Source: Karalla daura (taxonomy: Eukaryota > Chordata > Actinopteri > Chaetodontiformes > Leiognathidae). Taken from it: a stretch of DNA of 64,000 nucleotides. Both the position numbers and the translations under genes were made by a program. Location: positions 31,706,900 to 31,770,899 of the forward strand of contig CM055188.1 of the NCBI GenBank assembly GCA_029224185.1, given 5' to 3'. Under the pieces are notes generated by a model. That model was not told the DNA's origin, did no database searches, and worked only from the letters and a program-made list of their open reading frames with translations. This document shows, one piece after another, positions 56,378 to 64,000 of this stretch (position 1 is the stretch's first letter; each line of letters opens with the position of its first letter).

Positions 56378-57803
56378 ATGTTTCCCTCCTCATGGTCCTT
56401 CTGGAGCGTTGTACTGACTCTGTGTGCGTCAGCCTGCAGTTTGGAGACTTCTGGATATGATAGCGATCAAGTCATCTGCTCTCAGGTATCACAACTACCT
56501 GGATGAACCGAAGCACACATTTCCTGTGATGCGCTACTTTACACAATGTTTTACCGTTTACAGATTACACTTTTAATTTCCTTTTCGTCTGTGCTGACCG
56601 CTTTAATTTCCCTTTTTTAGTCAGTCAGCTGTTTCATTCTGTAAACATCTGTCTGCTTCTCACTCAATTAATTGCTGTTATCTATCATCCAACTAAAATG
56701 TATCCAACTCGAATGTGCAGAACAGTAAATATTTACTGTCCAGGTCACAATATGTCTCCCCATCTGTCTCAGGGTCTCTCTGGCTGCACCATGAAGGATG
56801 TGCTGCCTCACACCGATGAAGAGAGCGACGTGGTAAAAGTCCTGAACCTGACGCTGCATTCCAGGCTGTGCTGTGTGAAAAACGGGCCGTGCACGTTATG
56901 CCTGGTGATAGACACAGAGGTCAGCATCGAAAAAGCTGAAGGTGTGGAAGATGAAGGCTTCTCTGGGTTTGACGAGGAGGAGGAGGACAGCAGGGAGATG
57001 AAGAATGGAAAAGGTATGAAGTGACGTTGCAGGAGGTTGTCGTGCTGTTACTTGTTGCCAGACTAGAGACCTTTGTTAGTCCAAAATAGGATCATATTTT
57101 AATACAGGGCAGCTGTTGTTTTCATTCTCCTTCAGTGACCCAAGGAAAATAAACTTCAACTTGCTCTGAATGAACAGTGATCAATTAGTTTTCTGGTATT
57201 TTTGTGTTGCATAATCGGACCGGAAGTCGAGGGGAGCGTGTTGTGGGATGTCCTGCAATCTTACCTCAAAGCATGAATCAGAAAACGGATGATGTGTTGA
57301 GAAATAGCGTCTCAATTGAGAAATAGTTTGTTGCTTTAGTGAATTGTTGTTGTGCTTTTGTTATTTTGCAATAATCATCAATCACTTCACATATATGAAA
57401 ATGAGTGTTAAGAAAAGAAGATAGACCTTACAGTAAAAAAAAGATGGTGTGCTTTCTAACAGTACAGGACATTCAGATTAGAACCGCTTCTGAGTTTTGC
57501 CTGGACTGTTTTCACTGTTGTCTTTTTTCACTGTTTGATTATTTGCTTTCATTTCAACAAATCCGTTACCCCACCCTTGTTGTGCTCTGTGTTGCAATAG
57601 CTTCTGTGACGGTGTATTTCATGGCAGCTCCAACCTTTCCTACGTACAAAAGGGTGGAGTTTACTGTAAACCACACAGATCTCACTCTGCCACACCACGC
57701 GAAGGTAAGGAGCGTGTGCTGGAATGTAAACTGTCAGGAGAAATGATCTGTGGGCACATTTCCTGTTAACCTGTCACACATACACACACACTCTGTCTCT
57801 CTC

Positions 57804-57873
<70 letters not shown>

Positions 57874-60800
57874 CTGTAGATTTCCATGGTGATTACGGAG
57901 CCAGCTGGGGTTACCTTCAGCAGCCATGTGGTTGTTCAGTCCTCAAAGCATTCACGTCAACATTTTGTTCCCTCTCTAGATGAAGGTAAAGCTGAGTCAG
58001 TAAACCTAGAATGGTTAGAATAGAAACTGAAGTATTTGTTCTCTGGAAACAATGGATTTATTCAACCAGGTGCTGTTTTTAGTTACGCTTAGTAGAATCA
58101 TGACCACACGTGAAATTACTTCCGAAACCACTGAGCTTAGCAACGCCCAAAAAGTGGTAATATGAGCAACACAGATATGCAGCGTGTCAAGGACTGAGCT
58201 ACAGTCAGACAAGGAATCAGATCGTGAGGAAAATCTAAGAGCTTGTGGACTTATAGACTTCACCATACACCTTACAGTCATGGACATTATTCACTTGTGT
58301 ACCTGAAGAGAGGAGGGAACAGCATGCAAACTGATCTCTAGGCAGTTTTTTATTTATTCTTATATTCTACGTGTTGTTCTGTTTGCTCAGACTGTTTGAA
58401 GCCTGAAATATGTCTCTAAAATGATGATGTTTTGCCTTATATATGTTGTGATGCTGTATATATATATATTGCTGCTGCAATCACACTGTATTTATCTATC
58501 TGCAGTTTGCACCAGGGAACTGCAGGGCCGCATCAAGGAGTGTCATGGTAAATGTACAATTAGTAATTTTCATAAAGCCACATCTCAACCTCGAAACCCT
58601 CTTGCATAATGCATGAGTTTGTTGTCCTCCTCAAACCCGCATGAGTAACGATGTGGTTATTCCCCTCCAGCGCCCAGACTCCATGTTGTCATCAATGAAA
58701 AGATGAATCAGGCGGAGCTGCAGACTGTGGGCAGCAACAAGAGCGTCCCCTCGATGTGCATCCAGTATGAACAAAATGGAAGATGTCAGGTCAGTGATCA
58801 TCAAGAAGGTGTTATTTGTCTTTGCTCATCGTAAAATACTGCATTTCTCATGTGAACATGTTGAAGGTAAAACTGAAGTATCAAAAGGCTGATGGAAGTG
58901 CACTATTTGCTTGGGGGAAAAACGATCAGAAAATCCTATATTTTAGCTATAATTGTGGCTATGATGACTCACATTTAATCACCAGTGTCATAGATCTTTG
59001 TACAAACTAGCACAAAACAATCTCCAGCAAAACATTTATTCCAATTCAAGCAGCCTAAGTCAAACCATTGGTTACCTTACCTGTCTGGTACCTTAACTAT
59101 ATCATCACTGGACACACACACACACACACACTCACACACACACTCACACACATCATTCCTTCTCTCACTAACACTCACAACAATAGAGTCTCCATTCGAC
59201 CTAAACATGAATGTTTTTGGACTGTGTAAGTATGCAGAGGATCCCGAGCATATGCAGGGACAACATACAAACTGAAAATCTGTGAGTGAATAGACATCAG
59301 TACATCAATGTCTCAATATTTCTGAACAGCTTTTGTCTGTGATTGTTGATAAATTGATTTTTAGCTGCTGTGCCGAAGTATGTTTAGGTTCAGATAACAT
59401 CATATGAAATAGTTTGAGCCACTTCTCTCTGGTGATGAACTTGTGTGTTTACCCAATAGTGGGACGACTTAACTCAACAATCATTCATTATGTGAGAAAA
59501 ACACAAAATTTGGTACATTGGGGGATGTTTTTTAAACAAGTCTGGATATTGGTTGCCATCACAAAATGGTCCCCTAGTGGCCATAGCTGTTACACCTGAT
59601 CTGTTACGATGTTTTGAAGCTTTTTCCCACTTTAAAGTGTCTCTAATGAACCACCAGAAACATGCAGCCACTTTTAGAAATAGATGCCACAGTCATGAGA
59701 ATAAAAACTTGCAGAGGCCCAATATCCAGATTCAATCAACACATATTGAGCAATGAGTGAGTTTAGTGCTTGTATCAGAAAATGAACAATAGTGTAGGTA
59801 GGCCACCCAATACAAACAAAGGAGCAGATTACTATGTTTCGAACAACAGTGCTTCTGTTGTACACTTTAGTTGTTTTTGCAGCTCAGTGGCATCATGCTG
59901 TACTTTGTCAGGCAGGCGTGCTCTCAATTAAACAAATATGTTTAGTGTGTTTCATTTACCTTCACACCCTGAGGTGAAATAGTTCTGCACACTGATATCA
60001 GACATTTGTTTGTGAGGAGGAGGAGACTCCAGCAGCACCTGCAAGGTCTACAGCAAGTAGCTGATATGCACCTGCTTCAGCCAATGTTACAAATGAATTG
60101 AAGCTGCTTCTGAACTTGTGACGGATACAGCAGGAACCCCCGCTCAAATGTTTTTTTCTCTGTTTTTAAGTGTAATATGCGACGATCTTTTATGCTGAAA
60201 ATAACCCGTATCTGTTGATGCAGATGCATCCAGTGGAAATGTAGGATCCGCTTTAATGTTTTTCATGAGCAGGTCACAGTAATCTGGCCAAAGTGTGTGG
60301 CAGAATGTTTCTTATGGTTTTCCAGACTGTGCTGGAAATTAGAAGGGACAGTCAGTGTGTTTAGTGTGTGAGAATTCAGATGACACATATTCCGGTGATA
60401 TGGTCCTTTTACATTATACAATTTCCTTCTGTACATACACACCATAATCTGAATGAAACTGGACACTGCACGTACACAGGTTCCACAACCTCCACTCCGG
60501 CATCGGACCCCAGAACAAAAACATTCCAGAAAGCCAGTCGTAGACGACGAGATAGAAGGATGACAGTCACAGGCAGTCAGGTACCTGTGCGATGAGTATT
60601 CTGCACATAGACTGAACACAGGAACAAATATGTATGATAGTTCATGTTCCTGGTGTCTGACTCCAGTTGTTTATGTGACATAATAGAAAGAAAGTGATCC
60701 ATGTCAACTCTCTGAAGATGAATGGTGAAACAAACTGTGGCATGTAAACTGGGACAAGTCCCAGTCGAGCTATGAGCAGGAGTCTGTTATTGTTGTAGAT

Positions 60801-63800
60801 CGTTCGGAATTGATTAAGAAAAACTTATATTATATATATATACACGCACAGTGAGTGAGTGGGGACAATGTGGAGAGACTTTCACTGTCACCATCGATGA
60901 GAGAGAACGCAGTTTATCAGGTTTCACTTTAAGCGAGGCATGTCACAGCAAAATGCCACACGCTCCAGCACAAGCTGATGACCTTGTGACAGCGAGTCAT
61001 TATCTTGTGTTTACAAGGTACAAATCACTGCCATGGCTTAATGGGAGACACTAACTTCCTTGAAGAATTGGCTTGCGAATATAGAAACTTGCTGAGATTC
61101 CTAAACTTGAACTGTTGATTAACAAAGTAGAATAATCAAGGGTATGACAAGGGTATCGCCCTATCTCTCTCTCTCTTTAACCAAAACAACAAAACCAACA
61201 GGTGAGCTTGTAAATATATATATAAACTCCTAATCCCCACCTCTAACCTCGAGAAGCACTACTCCAACAGGATATGGATACACAAATTAAACAATAATAG
61301 TCAAAACAAGCGTTAAAGTAACCCTTTAACAAACAGAAACCCCTCCTACAGTGTGACTGTGTCTGTGAACAACATGCGTGAACAATGTAGATGTGTTAGA
61401 GCATTTTCCACGGACAAAGTCTCAAACCTCATGACTCACGTATGGTTAACATGTGTCAATCCACTCAGTCACTCTTTTAAAACCGCATGGTGACAACATG
61501 GTCACTTACACATCAACCACTTTTATACTCCCTCTGAGTAAAATGAGAAACATATCTGAAGTTGAGGGAAAACAAAATGTTTAACACGTTATATTTCTGG
61601 AGCAAATTACCAAGATTTGTAAATCTGTTGAATTTTGTGGTCAGAACAGTTGTGGAAAGCAGAGGTGGGGGATGGAAGATGTTTCAAAGCTCTGCTTATA
61701 GCTCTGCTAACAGTAAAAGCTTTGTTGAGTCTTGAAAAGTGAATTGCATGTATCTTAACAGCTATGGAAATAGAAGATCTTATATTATGTATGAATAGCA
61801 TATTTCAAATGGCCATACTGGTCATGGTAAGGTTCATGTGATAAAAAAACTGTTGGTTTCTTGAGGACATTTCACTTCTCATCCAAAAGACGTCTTCAGT
61901 TCTGAAATAATATGGAGATAAAAATATGAACATATTGTGTAATGGAGAATCTTCAATTTCCTCTCTTTATTGTTGAGTCTGGCAAAGTCTTTTGATACTA
62001 TCTCTTGCCTGAATCTGCAGATTCAGCATCCCATCTTAAAAGGTGCTTTAATACATAATAATCTGGTTTCTTGCTCTCACTAACACACTGTAAATGTTTA
62101 TTTTATAGAAATGGAACAGGACAACCATGCCTCTCTCCTCCATCACGCCCTGCCTGTGTTTCCAGGTATCATCAGAACACACGTGTTCATTCAGACCAAC
62201 AGTGTGTGCACAGGGTGGCTGTAATCAGTGTGTGTGTCTTCTGTGTGTGTGTGTGTGTATGGGACAGGTATGGGAAGAGGATGATCAGAGGTCGATGCGC
62301 TCTCTGAGTTGCCCCTTCACAAATACAAGTGAGTAGGTTTTAACCCACTCTTCTTATTTTTCCTCTTCTTGTTGTTGCTCTTCTTCCTCCTCTGTGAACT
62401 CACAGATGCCTCAGACATTTGTGTCATTCATGTTTTCTCTTATGGCCACTTCCAGGTTTCGTCCAGAGGAACGTCTGGCAGAACGTGAGCGTGTCTGTGG
62501 TCCAGGGTCTGAAGTACAGCCAGCGACCCATGCTGTGGTGGAACCTGTCTGCCCCCTGCAGGCTGGAGGGTGAGGTGTGGCCCTGCGTCAGAGAGGGAAG
62601 CTGCAGAGAGCTGAGCGGCTTCAGGCAGCAGCTGACAAACAGCACCTGGAGGCAGAATAGCCAGAGACTCTGGGTAAGAGTTAGATATTGTATGTTTACA
62701 GTTGGAAACTCTGAAATGGTCTCTTCTGAATGTGTATTTAAAATTTTGCTAAATCACATCATGTCCACATTGTACAAATCTGTAGTCATGTTGCAAATAC
62801 CCAGACTCTCAGGTACATATAGTTGGGTAGTATAGTTTTTATTTGACTCTGCAGTCTCCTTAATTATGTTTTTAGCTAATTTATACTGGACACATTTTGG
62901 TACTTGTATAATGCAATGACAAAGTGCACATGACAAAGGGGTTCTGATCTAACCATCTGTCCAAATGAATCTACTCTAAACTAATTTCAACAAATCTAAT
63001 CCGGCTAATCTAATCTGGTCTATACATCCATTAACATACCAGCTTTAGTAGGTATGTCTGCTGGAGTAAAGGCAGGGAAAACACACTGGACATGTCACCA
63101 GACGGTCACAGAACACACACTCAACATTCACTCTCCCACCCAAACATCTATATTTCTGGAATGTGGAGAAAAACCTGGAGAAAACTGTTGACACTGTTAT
63201 GAGAAGAACTTCCAAACTCCACAAGAACTGGAGGTGTTTTTGCTGCCACACAACTGATCTAATTTAACATGATGTCATCTAATCAGATACGATAAAAACT
63301 TTTATTATTGTATAATTGTTCTGTACAGCACCCAAAAAAATCATATTCACAACAATACACAACAGTCCTCTCAGAAAATAATAGTACATTCAATATAATA
63401 TGTAATAATAATGAATTAGTTTAAAACAAGTAAGCAAAATAATATCAAGAAATGACAATAAAACAATTAAATCAACAACAATAATAATAATAACAGTAAT
63501 ACCAATTATGTTTTATTATTATTATAAACTGCAGTGATAATAATGAAAGTTGAGACAAGAAAAACATTAAGAAAAGCAGGAAGATCTTATTTAATCCACC
63601 ACAACCAGGAAATATCATGTATGAAGTCAAACCAATCAAAATGACCTGGGATCTGTTACCGCGCCTCCTTCAGCAGATAACAGAAGTGTTCGAAGATATT
63701 GACCTCAAGCTGTCGCCATGTATGATGGTAAAGTATTTCTTATATTATTTAACTTTTTTTCTGACTTGTACATAAAGTTTCATCAGGTGTGTCACATATC

Positions 63801-64000
63801 TTGTATGTCACACGTGTTTCTCCATGTGTGCAGGTGAAAGTCAGAGGGATGGATCATGCTCTGGGTCCGTTCTGTTACCAGAACAGTAAGTTGTGCCAAA
63901 GTTAAAAACCACATCATGAAGTATTTTGCTATAATAACAAAGTGCCTGGTCCTTGTTGTTTCTCTTGTCTGTGCTAGCTGACAGGTGCCGCTGGAGCCTC
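56378..64000 (+). CDS. il17rc: Interleukin-17 receptor, C-like (5' part, spliced, runs off window)
   Basis: Receptor subunit for IL-17 cytokines at the cell surface. Exons: 56378-56485, 56773-57013, 57601-57704, 57880-57985, 58506-58547, 58671-58789, 62109-62165, 62268-62328, 62456-62673, 63674-63727, 63834-63885, 63978-64000 and beyond. Phases agree, giving about 395 residues so far. The signal peptide is FWSVVLTLCASACS. Family features are VICSQGLSGCTMKDVL, CCVKNGPCTLCLVIDTEV followed by an acidic loop, TPCLCFQVW, LSCPF, LSAPCRLEGEVWPC and HALGPFCYQN. The order CSxGLS...CxLCLxV...acidic...PCLCxQVW...CPF matches mammalian IL17RC as I recall it, better than IL17RE, but a teleost il17re or il17re-like gene is possible. 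The transmembrane helix and SEFIR domain are outside the window. Confidence 0.8.
56773..57013 (+). CDS. il17rc: IL17R exon with CxxC motif and acidic loop
   Basis: 241 nt, phase 0 to phase 1. Reads GLSGCTMKDVLPHTDEESD, LCCVKNGPCTLCLVIDTEV and GFSGFDEEEEDSRE. The cysteine pattern is that of the first fibronectin-like domain of IL-17 receptors; the acidic run after it is also present at that place in mammalian IL17RC. Confidence 0.85.
57806..57871 (+). repeat. (GT)n microsatellite at an IL17R splice acceptor
   Basis: About 33 uninterrupted GT units end eight bases before the AG of exon 57,880-57,985, replacing the usual pyrimidine tract. Confidence 0.95.
58790..62108 (+). other. IL17R long intron
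   Basis: 3.3 kb with a CA-rich microsatellite at 59,112-59,152, a TA run near 60,829-60,841 and the second copy of the retrotransposon motif (61,850-61,905). Otherwise AT-rich without exons. Confidence 0.5.
61850..61905 (-). mobile_element. Retrotransposon fragment (copy 2)
   Basis: tttcttgaggacatttcact then tctcatccaaaagacgtctt matches the motif at 17,970-18,020 in the same orientation. Confidence 0.5.
62228..62259 (+). repeat. Interrupted (TG)n tract at an IL17R splice acceptor
   Basis: TG units with a cttc break end eight bases before the AG of exon 62,268-62,328. Confidence 0.9.
62456..62673 (+). CDS. il17rc: IL17R ectodomain exon
   Basis: 218 nt, phase 1 to phase 0. Reads FVQRNVWQNVSVSVVQGL, WNLSAPCRLEGEVWPCVREG and QLTNSTWRQNSQRLW. 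Three N-x-S/T sites (NVS, NLS, NST) are potential glycosylation sites. The APCxLxGEVxxC spacing is characteristic of IL17RC/RE. Confidence 0.85.
62674..63673 (+). other. IL17R intron with a reversed fish repeat tail
   Basis: Around 63,130-63,240 the sequence (ctggaatgtggagaaaaacc, then cttccaaactccacaag) is the opposite-strand form of the repeat tail seen at 16,380-16,545. AT-rich low-complexity sequence follows (63,290-63,560). Confidence 0.45.
63674..63885 (+). CDS. il17rc: IL17R exons with tandem acceptor
   Basis: Exons 63674-63727 (or 63677-63727) and 63834-63885. They read QITEVFEDIDLKLSPCMMV and KVRGMDHALGPFCYQN. Two CAG triplets in a row at the acceptor leave the first residue (Gln) optional. 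Confidence 0.8.

Overview
The window is eukaryotic genomic DNA, almost certainly from a ray-finned (teleost) fish. It holds long spliced genes with GT/AG introns, vertebrate-only protein families, CA/GT, GA, TA and GGAT microsatellites, and a dense mix of fish-type LINE, hAT, piggyBac-like and Harbinger-like fragments. There are no operons, rRNA, tRNA or CRISPR arrays. All three protein genes lie on the + strand. Most long open frames between their exons are transposon debris, low-complexity DNA or chance frames.

Region 1 (1-12,790) is the 3' half of a WNK-family kinase gene that I read as wnk2. Fourteen exons (the first cut by the window edge) join into one open frame of 1,101 codons plus a stop at 10,939. 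The kinase domain lies upstream of the window. What is seen is the regulatory half: the DIVDKAEDML segment, a Pro/Ser/Thr-rich exon, an RFSV docking motif, the HLREMTELQ coiled coil, and an in-frame cassette-exon cluster. A 3'UTR of about 1.8 kb ends near an AATAAA at 12,762. From 12,790 to 15,712 is intergenic.

Region 2 (15,713-54,422) is a complete inter-alpha-trypsin inhibitor heavy chain (ITIH) gene of 26 exons. The joined frame is 934 codons plus stop, with phases that agree at every junction. The layout is signal peptide, VIT domain, VWA domain with a DxSxS metal site, post-VWA segment, a linker built from eight tiny phase-1 exons spread over about 20 kb, and the ITIH C-terminal domain. 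The Asp-Pro-His-Phe site that attaches H1-H3 chains to bikunin through chondroitin sulfate is missing, as in mammalian ITIH4. The introns hold nested transposons, a 9-bp minisatellite and a 1-kb inverted repeat.

Region 3 (about 55,750-64,000) is the 5' part of an interleukin-17 receptor gene, most like IL17RC. It shows a signal peptide and cysteine-rich ectodomain exons and runs off the right edge before any transmembrane or SEFIR domain.

The three genes have unrelated jobs: ion-transport kinase signalling, a secreted plasma/matrix protein, and a cytokine receptor. They are neighbours, not a pathway. The most interesting signals are the expanding microexon linker in the ITIH gene with tandemly duplicated exons, a minisatellite that appears to have grown from the end of a Harbinger-like element, and (UG)n tracts sitting directly at three splice acceptors.
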